From the NCBI RefSeq assembly GCF_001426665.1, contig NZ_LMEY01000003.1:83922-147921 (forward strand): DNA of 64,000 bases, written 5' to 3'. Below the pieces are notes generated by a model, which searched no databases, had not been told where the DNA came from, and saw only the letters and a program-made list of their open reading frames with translations. The stretch comes from Rhizobium sp. Root1334 (GTDB lineage Bacteria; Pseudomonadota; Alphaproteobacteria; Rhizobiales; Rhizobiaceae). How positions within the stretch are numbered: position 1 is the first letter of the stretch; the number at the start of each line of letters is the position of its first letter. Position numbers and translations under genes: made by a program. Positions 30,145-37,981 of the stretch are shown in pieces.

Positions 30145-30197
30145 AGGCGGGTGCTTTATCGGCATGCCTGTTTACGGTAAATTTGCCTGCGTAAACT

Positions 30198-30212
30198 TGA
30201 CTGCTTTCATCA
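30198..30212 (+). promoter_or_regulatory. Candidate RirA iron-responsive (IRO) box
   Basis: TGA-N9-TCA at this position fits the IRO-box consensus described for RirA, the rhizobial iron repressor. It lies inside AAACTTGACTG, a sequence that recurs exactly before the siderophore-type ABC genes at 37920-37930. It is 43 bases before the start of the iron-binding protein gene. The motif is short, so the shared context matters more than the match alone. Confidence 0.45.
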
Positions 30213-30254
30213 ATTAATGCTCGACAGCTGGCATTGTTCACCTGGAGAGATTTA

Positions 30255-31277
30255 ATGAACACGTCAAGCATCGCAAAATCCACCCTGTTTACGGCGTCAT
30301 TGCTCCTCAGCACGAGCGCTGTCTCGGCTGCTGAACTCAACATCTACACGACCCGCGAGCCGGGCCTCATCCAGCCGCTGCTCGATTCTTTCACGGCCGC
30401 GACAGGCACCAAGGTCAACACGGTCTTCATGAAGGACGGTTTGGCTGAGCGCGTCGCCACCGAAGGCGCAAGCTCGCCGGCCGACATTCTGATGACCGTC
30501 GATGCCGGCAATCTCATCGATCTCGTCGAAAAGGGCATCACCCAGCCGGTCGAATCCACCGTTCTGACAGAATCGATTCCCGCGCAGCTGCGTGACGCCA
30601 GCGGCCACTGGTTCGCACTGTCGATGCGCGCCCGCGTTATCTATGCGGCGAAGGACCTCGATCTCGCATCCGTCACCTATGAAGACCTGGCGGATCCGAA
30701 GTGGAAGGGCAAGATTTGCATTCGCTCCGGCCAGCACCCGTACAACACGGCCCTGTTTGCCGATCACATCGCCCATTACGGCGCCGAAGCCACTGAAAAG
30801 TGGCTGACGGGCCTGAAGGACAACCTGGCCCGCAAGGCAGCTGGTGGCGACCGCGACGGCGCCAAGGACATTCTCGGCGGCGTTTGCGATATCGCCATTG
30901 CCAATTCCTACTATGTTGGCCTGATGCGCTCCGGCAAGGGCGGCGAAGAGCAGGCCACCTGGGCCAATGCCATCAAGGTTGTCCTGCCGACGTTCAAGGA
31001 CGGCGGTACGCAGGTCAATATCAGCGGCGCGGCCGTCGCCAAGAACGCACCGAACAAGGCCGAGGCCGTCAAGCTTCTGGAATATCTCGTCTCCGACGAA
31101 GCCCAGAAGATCTACGCGGAAGCCAATTTCGAATATCCGGTCAAGACCGGTGCAACGGTCGATCCGATTATCGCCTCGTTCGGTGAACTGAAGATCGATC
31201 CGAAGCCGCTGACGGAAATCGTCAGCCATCGCAAGCAGGCGAGCGAACTGGTCGACAAGGTCGGCTTCGATAACTAA
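30255..31277 (+). CDS. Ferric-iron ABC transporter substrate-binding protein (FbpA/FutA-like)
   Basis: 340 residues from the ATG at 30255, with GGAG nine bases upstream; a TTG at 30234 is less likely because the signal peptide starts at the ATG (SLLLSTSAVSAAE). The paired tyrosines in IANSYYVGLM (Tyr219-Tyr220) match the iron-coordinating tyrosines of this family, and KICIRSGQHPYN is also typical. It binds Fe(III) in the periplasm. A terminator-like hairpin follows the gene, so it may be expressed above the permease. Confidence 0.92.
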   Translation: MNTSSIAKSTLFTASLLLSTSAVSAAELNIYTTREPGLIQPLLDSFTAATGTKVNTVFMKDGLAERVATEGASSPADILMTVDAGNLIDLVEKGITQPVESTVLTESIPAQLRDASGHWFALSMRARVIYAAKDLDLASVTYEDLADPKWKGKICIRSGQHPYNTALFADHIAHYGAEATEKWLTGLKDNLARKAAGGDRDGAKDILGGVCDIAIANSYYVGLMRSGKGGEEQATWANAIKVVLPTFKDGGTQVNISGAAVAKNAPNKAEAVKLLEYLVSDEAQKIYAEANFEYPVKTGATVDPIIASFGELKIDPKPLTEIVSHRKQASELVDKVGFDN

Positions 31278-31288
31278 AGACAGGAAGG

Positions 31289-31313
31289 CGCCCGCGGTCT
31301 CGCGGGCGTCTTT
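31289..31313 (+). terminator. Intrinsic terminator between binding protein and permease
   Basis: CGCCCGCG, loop GTCT and CGCGGGCG form a perfect 8-bp GC-rich stem followed by TCTTTT. It lies 12 bases after the binding-protein stop and about 30 before the permease start. Partial termination here would give more binding protein than membrane subunit, a common arrangement in ABC operons. Confidence 0.75.
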
Positions 31314-31342
31314 TCTTCTGCCCAAGGGATGGATTTCTATCG

Positions 31343-33001
31343 ATGATCAGCGCTGTGCGAAGCTGGCCCAAAGGCCGCGCTGGAGCCCGCTGGTTGCTTG
31401 GCGCCGGTGCTGTTGCCTGTCTGGTCATGCTGCCCATCGCCGCGCTGTTTCTGCAGGCGATCCAGGGTTCGGCCGGGCTCTGGTCGCATCTCGCGTCGAC
31501 CGTCTTGCCAACCGCGCTGGTTGATACCGCCATTCTGCTTGGCGGCGTCGGTCTGATCACGGCCGTTCTCGGAACATCGACGGCCTGGCTGGTCACAGCC
31601 TATGCCTTTCCCGGCCGCCGCGTCCTCGAATGGGCGCTGCTTTTGCCGCTAGCGGTTCCCACCTACATCATCGCCTATGCCTATCTCGATATTCTGCACC
31701 CGATCGGCTCGATGCAGGGGGCGGTCCGCTGGCTGCTTGGCTATTCCAGCCCGCGGGAATTCCGCCTGCCGGATGTGCGCTCGATGACGGGCTGCATCCT
31801 GCTTCTGGGGTTCGTGCTCTATCCCTATGTCTATATCCCGACACGGGCGATGTTTCTGACCCAATCGGCCAATCTGATTGACGCCTCGCGCACGCTCGGC
31901 ATTTCGCGCCGCGCCGTCTTCTGGCATGTCGCGCTGCCGCTGGCGCGCCCGGCAGTCGCCGTCGGTGTCAGCCTGGCACTGATGGAAACGCTCAACGATG
32001 TCGGCGCATCCGAATTTCTCGGCGTGCGGACGCTGACCGTCTCGATCTACACCACCTGGATTACCCGCACCGATCTGCCGGGGGCTTCCCAGATCGCGCT
32101 GTCATTGCTGATGGTCGTGGTGGCGCTGGTGGCTTTTGAAAAATGGGCAAGGGGCAAACAGCGTTACTCGACCGGCGCGCAGCGCAGCCGCGCCTTCGAA
32201 CCGCGCCGCGTCTCAACGGCAAAGGGGCTGGCGCTTTTTTCCGCTGGGCTCCTGCCGATCCTCATCGGTTTTGGCGCGCCCGCGATCTACCTTGTGAACG
32301 AGGCGTGGAAACGCATCGAGTTTGCCGGGCTTTCATCACGATTCCTCAGCGAAGCCTTCAATACCATCGTGCTTGCATCGGCGGCCACGATCATCACAGT
32401 TCTATTCGGCTTGCTCGTTGCCTACGCCAGCCGCTTGCGGCCGGGGGCGGCGACGGCGTGGCTGCAGCGGCTTTCGACGCTCGGCTATGCGGCGCCCGGC
32501 ACGGTTGTCGCCATTGGCGTCTTGATCGTGCTTGCCACAGTCGATGGTTTCATCGACCGCACGGCCGCCGCATGGTTCGGCGTATCGACAGGCTTGCTGT
32601 TCATCGGTTCGGGCGCCGCGCTGCTTTACGCCTATTCCGTCCGGTTCCTGGCCATATCCGCCGGCGGCATCGATGCTGGGCTGGCGCGCATCCCGGTGTC
32701 CTTCGATCACGCGTCCCGCGTCCTTGGCCAATCGGCAGCCGGCACCTTCCGCCATGTGCATCTGCCGCTGTCGAAGGCGGCGATCACGGCGGCTGGTCTA
32801 CTGGTGTTCGTCGATTGCGTCAAGGAACTGCCCGCCACGCTGTTGCTGCGGCCGCTCAATGTCGAGACATTCGCGACACATCTGTACGGCGAGGCCGCGA
32901 GGGGCACCTATGAGGAGGCGTCCATCGCGGCTCTGGCCATCGTCGTCATCGGAATATTGCCGGTCATCCTGCTATCGCGGATGGGGCAGGCCCGCCACTA
33001 A
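31343..33001 (+). CDS. Ferric-iron ABC transporter permease, fused double domain (FbpB-like)
   Basis: 552 residues with about 12 membrane segments. Two copies of the ATPase-contact EAA loop are present, ASRTLGISRRAVFWHVALPL (near residue 185) and ASRVLGQSAAGTFRHVHLPL (near 455), showing two fused permease halves as in FbpB/SfuB. It forms the channel of the iron importer with the ATPase and binding protein before it. The gene ends three bases before the converging glutaredoxin-MauE gene. Confidence 0.92.
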   Translation: MISAVRSWPKGRAGARWLLGAGAVACLVMLPIAALFLQAIQGSAGLWSHLASTVLPTALVDTAILLGGVGLITAVLGTSTAWLVTAYAFPGRRVLEWALLLPLAVPTYIIAYAYLDILHPIGSMQGAVRWLLGYSSPREFRLPDVRSMTGCILLLGFVLYPYVYIPTRAMFLTQSANLIDASRTLGISRRAVFWHVALPLARPAVAVGVSLALMETLNDVGASEFLGVRTLTVSIYTTWITRTDLPGASQIALSLLMVVVALVAFEKWARGKQRYSTGAQRSRAFEPRRVSTAKGLALFSAGLLPILIGFGAPAIYLVNEAWKRIEFAGLSSRFLSEAFNTIVLASAATIITVLFGLLVAYASRLRPGAATAWLQRLSTLGYAAPGTVVAIGVLIVLATVDGFIDRTAAAWFGVSTGLLFIGSGAALLYAYSVRFLAISAGGIDAGLARIPVSFDHASRVLGQSAAGTFRHVHLPLSKAAITAAGLLVFVDCVKELPATLLLRPLNVETFATHLYGEAARGTYEEASIAALAIVVIGILPVILLSRMGQARH

Positions 33002-33004
33002 GAC

Positions 33005-33796
33005 TTACATGGTGTGGCCAATGCCGCTTCCGGTCAGGATCATCACCAGCATCCAGACCGCCATGGCGACCATCATCACGTTTTCCGTCAGCGAGACGAA
33101 GCCGAGCGGCACGTTGCTGTCGCCACCGACACAGGCGCATTTCAGCTCGCGCTTGTCGATATAGACGGCCTTGAACACCGAGACGGCCCCGATCGTGCCG
33201 ATGAACAGTGCCACGGGGATCGAGATCCAGTTGAGCGCCCCGGCAATCATCAGGATACCGGCGCCCGCTTCCGCGAAAGGATAGATATAGCTGTAGCGGA
33301 CCCAGCGCTTGGCAAGCAGGTCATAGTTGAGGAACATCGTTGAGAAACTCTCGATGTTCTGCAGTTTGAGGATCGCCAGCACCGCCATGGTGAAGGCGAT
33401 GAACCATTCAGCCGAGCGCACGGTGAAAATGCTGCCATAGGCGGCATAACTGGTTGCCAGCGCCATCAGCGCGGTGACGGCAAACACGGCGATCACGGGC
33501 CGGTAGGTCACTGCTTTCGGATCGCGGATCGTCTTGCCGAAATACCGGCGCAGGTCGTCATAGCCACCGATACGGGCTCCGTCGATAAAGGTTTGCGGTG
33601 TCGTCTGAACACCTTGCTGCACCTTGAACGCGTCGGTCTGTTCCCGCGTCGTCAGCCAGCGATCATCAACCGTATAGCCCTGCTGTTCCAGAAGATCCTT
33701 GGCCTTCAGGCCGTAAGGGCAGGTGTGCTTGTCCATCACCATCCGGTAGAGAGTGGCGGTTTTCGATGTCTTGCCGGTCATATCGCAATCTTTCAT
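33005..33796 (-). CDS. Glutaredoxin-MauE fusion, inner-membrane protein
   Basis: 263 residues from the ATG at 33796; an ATG at 33781 is also possible. The N-terminus (about 20-95) is a glutaredoxin domain with CPYG, a single-cysteine active site, and the cis-proline TTPQTF. The C-terminus has four to five membrane segments of the MauE/DoxX type, with a CAC motif in KCACVGGDSNVPLGF. MauE family proteins are linked to disulfide or redox handling in the periplasm. It is divergent from a MerR regulator and its promoter overlaps a mer-like operator, which points to metal or thiol stress. The substrate is unknown. Confidence 0.85.
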   Translation of the reverse strand: MKDCDMTGKTSKTATLYRMVMDKHTCPYGLKAKDLLEQQGYTVDDRWLTTREQTDAFKVQQGVQTTPQTFIDGARIGGYDDLRRYFGKTIRDPKAVTYRPVIAVFAVTALMALATSYAAYGSIFTVRSAEWFIAFTMAVLAILKLQNIESFSTMFLNYDLLAKRWVRYSYIYPFAEAGAGILMIAGALNWISIPVALFIGTIGAVSVFKAVYIDKRELKCACVGGDSNVPLGFVSLTENVMMVAMAVWMLVMILTGSGIGHTM

Positions 33797-33822
33797 TTCG
33801 CTTGGTTTGATCGATTGCAAGG

Positions 33823-33854
33823 ACTATAACATCCGTACCATGATACGGAGTCAA
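33823..33854 (-). promoter_or_regulatory. MerR-type promoter/operator with elongated spacer
   Basis: On the minus strand TTGACT (33849-33854) and TTATAG (33824-33829) or TATAGT (33823-33828) are separated by 19 or 20 bases, the long spacer that MerR-family activators need. The spacer holds the dyad CCGTATCATGGTACGG (33833-33848). The match to the Tn501 mer operator is close. It should drive the glutaredoxin-MauE gene. The ribosome site of the MerR gene (CGGAG, 33846-33850) overlaps the operator, giving autoregulation. Confidence 0.8.
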
Positions 33855-33857
33855 GCG

Positions 33858-34265
33858 ATGAAAGAGACGACGATTGCAGGGCTGGCGCGTGAGGGCGGCG
33901 TTGGCGTCGAAACGGTGCGCTACTATCAGCGGCGGGGTCTGCTCGGCACGCCGCAACGCACCGGCGGCACCGGTCTGGGCGGCGGCATCCGGCGCTACGG
34001 CGAAGACGATATCCGCCGTCTGCGATTCATCCGCACTGCCCAGACCGCTGGTTTTACGCTCGACGAGATCGGCGAGCTGCTGGCGCTGGATGCCGGCGAG
34101 GACCGGCATCGCGCTCATACATTGGCGCGGGAGCGTATCGTTGCGCTCGACGAGAAGATTGCCGAGCTGAGTGCTGCCCGTGCGTCGCTGCTCCGCCTTG
34201 CCGATGCTTGCGGCTCCACGTCAAAAGGCCCATGTCCAATCATCACGGCCTTCGACCTGGAGTGA
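33858..34265 (+). CDS. MerR-family transcriptional regulator
   Basis: 135 residues from the ATG at 33858, with CGGAG seven bases before. The N-terminal winged helix has GVETVRYYQRRGLL and IRRYGEDDIRRLRFI, very close to metal-sensing MerR proteins. A long dimer helix follows. The C-terminal DACGSTSKGPCPII is a Cys-x7-Cys loop like that of CueR/ZntR. The position equivalent to MerR Cys82, or to Ser77 of CueR, is not Cys or Ser here. It probably senses a soft metal or a related thiol stress and regulates the divergent glutaredoxin-MauE gene. Confidence 0.88.
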   Translation: MKETTIAGLAREGGVGVETVRYYQRRGLLGTPQRTGGTGLGGGIRRYGEDDIRRLRFIRTAQTAGFTLDEIGELLALDAGEDRHRAHTLARERIVALDEKIAELSAARASLLRLADACGSTSKGPCPIITAFDLE

Positions 34266-34273
34266 TGGGACCG

Positions 34274-35239
34274 TCAACGGTGTGGCGAACGCCTGTCGGC
34301 ATCAAGGACCGAGTTTGCGATGGCGATATCCTGAACCGCAATGCCGGTGAGATCGACGATGGTGATATCACCGGGATGGATCCGCCCCGCGGCCTTGCCA
34401 CCCAGAACAGCTCCAAGTTCGGCGCAGGTTTCGGCGGAAATGTCTCCAGCCCGGAACGCGGTGGAAAATTCGCCGTGGTCGAGAGACTGCGCCGCGCTGT
34501 CGCAGATGCGGCGGCTGGCGCGGGCCACCAGACCTGTCTCCAGTTCCTGCTTGCCGGGCGCATCGGCGCCGATTGCGGTAATGTGGGTGCCGGGCTGTAT
34601 CCAGGCGTTGCGGATCAACGGCTCGCGTGAGGGCGTGGTCGTGATGATGATCTCGGCGCCACGGCAAAGGCGTTCCAGGTCGGAAGAGATGAGCACATCA
34701 ATACCCTCGGCCTTGAGAGCATTCGCCGTTTCCCGCGCCTTGTCTTGCGAACGTCCCCAGATGGTGAAGGAAAACGGCGTTCCCGGCATTGCCCGCTGCA
34801 GGCAGCGGACCTGCCAGCGGGCCTGAATGCCGGTTCCGGCGATTGCCACCCGCCGCGCATCCGGACGGCACAGCGCCCGGGTGGCGATGGCGCCGCCAAG
34901 GCCGGTGCGCAGGTCGGTGAGAAAACCTTCATCGAGCAGGATCGCTTCGAGAATGCCGGTCTCGGCGGAGAAGACCAGCATCACACCGTTCGATGTCGGC
35001 AGGCCGATCGCCGGATTGCCGTAGAATCCGGCTGCGATTTTGACGGCGAAGGTGGGGTCGCCGGCAATATGACCGTATTTGATATGGCAATCGCCATCCT
35101 TGTCGGGAAACGCCAGATAACCGACTGGCGGCATCACGGCCCGGCCCTCGGACGCGGCGATATAACCTGCTTCGACGGCGGCAAGCGCATGGTCGAGATC
35201 GATCAAGGCTTCGATTTCCGGGCGAGGGAGGATGATCAT
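34274..35239 (-). CDS. Ornithine cyclodeaminase/mu-crystallin family enzyme
   Basis: 321 residues. The substrate-binding half includes HIKYGHIAGDPTFAVKIAAG with the catalytic Lys, and the Rossmann half includes AIAGTGIQARWQVRCLQ. ISAETCAELGAVLGGKAAGR near the C-terminus contains the conserved region of this family. Members include ornithine cyclodeaminase, ketimine reductases, alanine dehydrogenase and the arginine dehydrogenase DauB of Pseudomonas. The start overlaps the stop of the DauR-like regulator gene by ATGA, as in dauB-dauR type operons. The exact substrate is unknown. Confidence 0.85.
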   Translation of the reverse strand: MIILPRPEIEALIDLDHALAAVEAGYIAASEGRAVMPPVGYLAFPDKDGDCHIKYGHIAGDPTFAVKIAAGFYGNPAIGLPTSNGVMLVFSAETGILEAILLDEGFLTDLRTGLGGAIATRALCRPDARRVAIAGTGIQARWQVRCLQRAMPGTPFSFTIWGRSQDKARETANALKAEGIDVLISSDLERLCRGAEIIITTTPSREPLIRNAWIQPGTHITAIGADAPGKQELETGLVARASRRICDSAAQSLDHGEFSTAFRAGDISAETCAELGAVLGGKAAGRIHPGDITIVDLTGIAVQDIAIANSVLDADRRSPHR

Positions 35240-35853
35240 TCGTCCGCCGATTGGTCCTGATTGAGATATTTGTAGACCGTTGCGCGGCCCATGCCGAGGA
35301 TGCGTGAGATATAGGCGGCAGAGTTCTTGCCGCCGAAAGCGCCGTCGGCGGAGAGGTCCTTGACCACCTGCTGCTTTTGCTCGCGGGTCAGCCCGGCGAT
35401 GATCAGGCCGCGTGATCCTGTCCAGTTCTGGATATATTCGTTGATGCGCTCATGCCAGTCCTCCTTGAACAGGCTGGCTGGCTTGGCATGATCGACGGGG
35501 ATCGAGGCAAAGGCACTCAATGTCTGCATCACCGCATGAAAATGCGAGACATCGGCATTGATGCACATCACCGCGATCGGCCGCTCGCTTCCGTCACGCA
35601 GGATGATGCTGATCGACTTGATGCGGCGGCCGTCCCAGTTGACCTTTTCATAGGGGCCGAGAAGACGCTCGGTTGGACGGAAATCGATCTCGTGCAGCAG
35701 CGAGGGCTCGCCGATTTCGCGCCTGGAAAAATTCCCGGCGATATGCACGGCCGTCTCGGTTTCGAGATCGTGCAGCACGACCTCGACAAACGGCTGGAAC
35801 AGCTGGGCGACGCCATCGCAGATGGCGGCATAGGAGGCGAGTTCAGGCTTCAT
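35236..35853 (-). CDS. YheO/DauR-type PAS-HTH transcriptional regulator
   Basis: 205 residues from the ATG at 35853, four bases after the aminotransferase stop. The N-terminal PAS-like YheO domain spans about residues 5-115 (PFVEVVLHDLET and RDGSERPIAVMCINAD). The C-terminal helix-turn-helix spans about 145-200 (GKNSAAYISRILGMGRATVYKYL). The family includes DauR, which represses D-arginine catabolism in Pseudomonas and responds to arginine. It is cotranscribed with the enzymes it probably controls. Confidence 0.86.
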   Translation of the reverse strand: MKPELASYAAICDGVAQLFQPFVEVVLHDLETETAVHIAGNFSRREIGEPSLLHEIDFRPTERLLGPYEKVNWDGRRIKSISIILRDGSERPIAVMCINADVSHFHAVMQTLSAFASIPVDHAKPASLFKEDWHERINEYIQNWTGSRGLIIAGLTREQKQQVVKDLSADGAFGGKNSAAYISRILGMGRATVYKYLNQDQSADE

Positions 35854-35857
35854 CCCA

Positions 35858-36964
35858 TCAGCCCCGCATGAAGTCCGCAAGGCGCTCGAGGCCTGCCTCC
35901 AGATGATGTTTCTGCGCGCCGATGCCGATGCGGACATAGCCGTCGAGGCCGTAGACGTCGCCGGGCACCAGCATGACGCTTTTCTGCTCCCGCACCCGAT
36001 CGACCAGCACCGAGGAATTGATGTCACGGTTGTAGCGGACAAATGCCATGCCGCCGGCGCGTGGGGGCAGGTAGGAAAACAGATTGTTGTGCGCCTCGAT
36101 CCAGGATGTCAGCAGAGCCCGGTTTTCCCGCAGCAGATGGCGGCTGCGGGACAGGATTTCGGCGCGCTTGGCCGGCTGCAGCACGATATTAGCGATATGT
36201 TCGCTGAGCGCCCCGGTGGTGATCGAGGTATAGTCCTTGCGCTGCCAGGTGCCGTAGATTTCCTTGGCCGGACCGGTCAGCCAGCCAAGCCGCAAGCCCG
36301 GAAGCGCCATTGCCTTGGAAAGGCCGGCGGTGACCACGGCCTTCTCGTAGAGGTCGGCGAAGCTGACGGTTTCTTCGGTGTCGAGTTCCGAGCCCTTGTA
36401 GATCTCGTCGGCATGCAGGTAGACGCCGTGTTCGCGGGCGATATCGACAAGCGCGTCCATCGTCTGGCGCGGCAACAGGCTGCCGGTCGGGTTGTTGGGA
36501 TTGCACAGGCTGATCATCCTGGTTTTCGATGTCACGGCGGCGCGGACCTCGTCGAGATCCGGCAACCATCCCAGCTCCTCGCGCAGGACGATTTCCTTGA
36601 CGGTGACATCAAGGGCCTTGGCCCAGCCGCGGATTTGCAGATAGTTCGGCACGAACAGCACCAGCTCGTCGCCGGGCTCCAAAAGGGTCATGACCAGAAT
36701 GAAATTCGCTTCCGCCGAGCCATTGGTGACCATGACGTTGTCGCGGTCGCGACCCTTGTAGAGCCGGGCGATGGTGTCGCGCAATTCGACGCCGCCATTG
36801 GTCCAGCCGTAGCCGAGCTCCACCTCATGCAGGCCGAGCAGCTGGTCTGGCGTTAGCAGTTCCTTCAGCGAATAGGGATGGACGCCGCTGTCGGAGAGAT
36901 TGAACTCCACCAGATTCTCGTAGAGCGACTGGATCCGTTCGAGCGTGAATTCCTCGATCTGCAT
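35858..36964 (-). CDS. PLP-dependent aminotransferase class I/II
   Basis: 368 residues. The PLP-binding lysine is in AGLSKAMALPGLRLGW (near residue 230); NPNNPTGSLLPR and YLHADEIYKG carry the conserved Asn and Asp. The N-terminal segment SDSGVHPYSLKELL resembles the start of capreomycidine-synthase-like aminotransferases, which act on modified arginine, but also occurs in other subgroups. It starts the minus-strand unit with the DauR-like regulator and the cyclodeaminase-family enzyme, suggesting turnover of a basic amino acid or imine. Specificity is not known. Confidence 0.88.
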   Translation of the reverse strand: MQIEEFTLERIQSLYENLVEFNLSDSGVHPYSLKELLTPDQLLGLHEVELGYGWTNGGVELRDTIARLYKGRDRDNVMVTNGSAEANFILVMTLLEPGDELVLFVPNYLQIRGWAKALDVTVKEIVLREELGWLPDLDEVRAAVTSKTRMISLCNPNNPTGSLLPRQTMDALVDIAREHGVYLHADEIYKGSELDTEETVSFADLYEKAVVTAGLSKAMALPGLRLGWLTGPAKEIYGTWQRKDYTSITTGALSEHIANIVLQPAKRAEILSRSRHLLRENRALLTSWIEAHNNLFSYLPPRAGGMAFVRYNRDINSSVLVDRVREQKSVMLVPGDVYGLDGYVRIGIGAQKHHLEAGLERLADFMRG

Positions 36965-36974
36965 GGCTTGACTT

Positions 36975-37008
36975 CTCCGTGATGGCTTTTCAGCTGTGTA
37001 TCACGGAG
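36975..37008. promoter_or_regulatory. Inverted repeat upstream of the aminotransferase (regulator operator candidate)
   Basis: CTCCGTGAT (36975-36983) and ATCACGGAG (37000-37008) are perfect inverted copies separated by 16 bases, 10 bases before the aminotransferase start. Further upstream on the minus strand, TAGACA and TTTATC (37041-37046 and 37018-37023) could be -35 and -10 elements 17 bases apart. The repeat lies between the promoter and the start codon, so a bound regulator, perhaps the DauR-like protein, could block transcription. Confidence 0.55.
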
Positions 37009-37053
37009 AGCGTGGACGATAAAGTACATAATGGAAAATTTGTCTACATCGTT

Positions 37054-37860
37054 TTAAGCGGGCTTGATGGCCCGGATCGCATAGCGATGCTGTGTCCCGC
37101 GGGCGAGCCCTTTGAGAACGTTCCAATGTTTTGCCTGGGTGCGATGGATCTCGCCCAGACTGGTATCGATGACGATGTTTTCGAACCCGGCTTCGGCCAG
37201 CATAGCGGCCACGGCTTCGGCCCTTGCGCCTTGCGAGAAATAGACCCTGGAAATGATACTTCGATGGGTTTCCATCATGCCGGGCGGAGCATGCAGCGGA
37301 TCGCTCTTCAGAAGACCGCAGCGCTGCCCCCAGCCGGCTGCCTTCATCAGCACCCGTTCGAACAGCGTCGTGTTGACGAAGTCGCCGTCGATCACCAGCA
37401 ATGTCCCGCCGGGTTTCAGTACCCGCAACCATTCGGCAAAGGCATTCGCCGGATCGACCAGCGTCCAGACCAGATGCCGGTTGATGATCGCATCAAAATG
37501 ATTGTCCGGCTCCATGGTGTTCTCCGCGTCGCCGATGCGGAAGGTAATGTTGCGGGTGCGGATTTTCGCCTTGTTGCGGGCGCGCTCCAGCATGGGCTCG
37601 GCCCAATCGAGGCCTGTCACCTTGAAGCCGAGATCATCCATCAGGTGCGAGACGACACCGGTGCCGCTGGCGAGATCCAGGGCGGAGCGGCCTTTCCCTT
37701 CGCCAAGATGTTTTACGATCAGCCGATGCCAGGCGGCGCGTTCTTCCTCGGAAAAGATCTCGTGTCCCGGTGATTGATCGAAGGTTTCGGCGCGCACCGA
37801 CCAATAGGCCTTGATCTCGTCGCGCAGGTCATAGTTCGAGAGACGGGGCGTGTCGGTCAT
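37054..37860 (-). CDS. Class I SAM-dependent methyltransferase
   Basis: 268 residues. Motif I is ALDLASGTGVVSHLM, followed by GLDWAEPMLERARNKA (acidic residue binding the SAM ribose) and RVLKPGGTLLVIDGD. There is no signal peptide. It is divergent from a siderophore/cobalamin-type ABC transporter across a 121-base region with iron-box-like motifs. The target molecule is unknown; modification or recycling of an imported metal chelator is one idea. The UbiE/arsenite methyltransferase groups are alternatives by fold only. Confidence 0.85.
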   Translation of the reverse strand: MTDTPRLSNYDLRDEIKAYWSVRAETFDQSPGHEIFSEEERAAWHRLIVKHLGEGKGRSALDLASGTGVVSHLMDDLGFKVTGLDWAEPMLERARNKAKIRTRNITFRIGDAENTMEPDNHFDAIINRHLVWTLVDPANAFAEWLRVLKPGGTLLVIDGDFVNTTLFERVLMKAAGWGQRCGLLKSDPLHAPPGMMETHRSIISRVYFSQGARAEAVAAMLAEAGFENIVIDTSLGEIHRTQAKHWNVLKGLARGTQHRYAIRAIKPA

Positions 37861-37896
37861 ATTGGCCTACCTTGGATGAAGTATGAGCGAATGCTT

Positions 37897-37938
37897 TCTG
37901 GAATGCTTCTAAAAGATAAAACTTGACTGTCAATATCA
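37897..37938. promoter_or_regulatory. Candidate Irr (ICE) and RirA (IRO) boxes in divergent region
   Basis: TCTGGAATGCTTCTAAA (37897-37913) resembles the Irr ICE box, with one perfect TTCTAAA half and a 5/7 matching half. TGA-N9-TCA at 37924-37938 fits the RirA IRO box. The flanking AAACTTGACTG is identical to the one before the ferric-iron binding protein gene. Both directions, methyltransferase and ABC transporter, could be controlled by iron. These are consensus matches by eye. Confidence 0.45.
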
Positions 37939-37981
37939 TGATAACTACGAAACGCACAGTTCCCCGATGGAGTAGATAACG

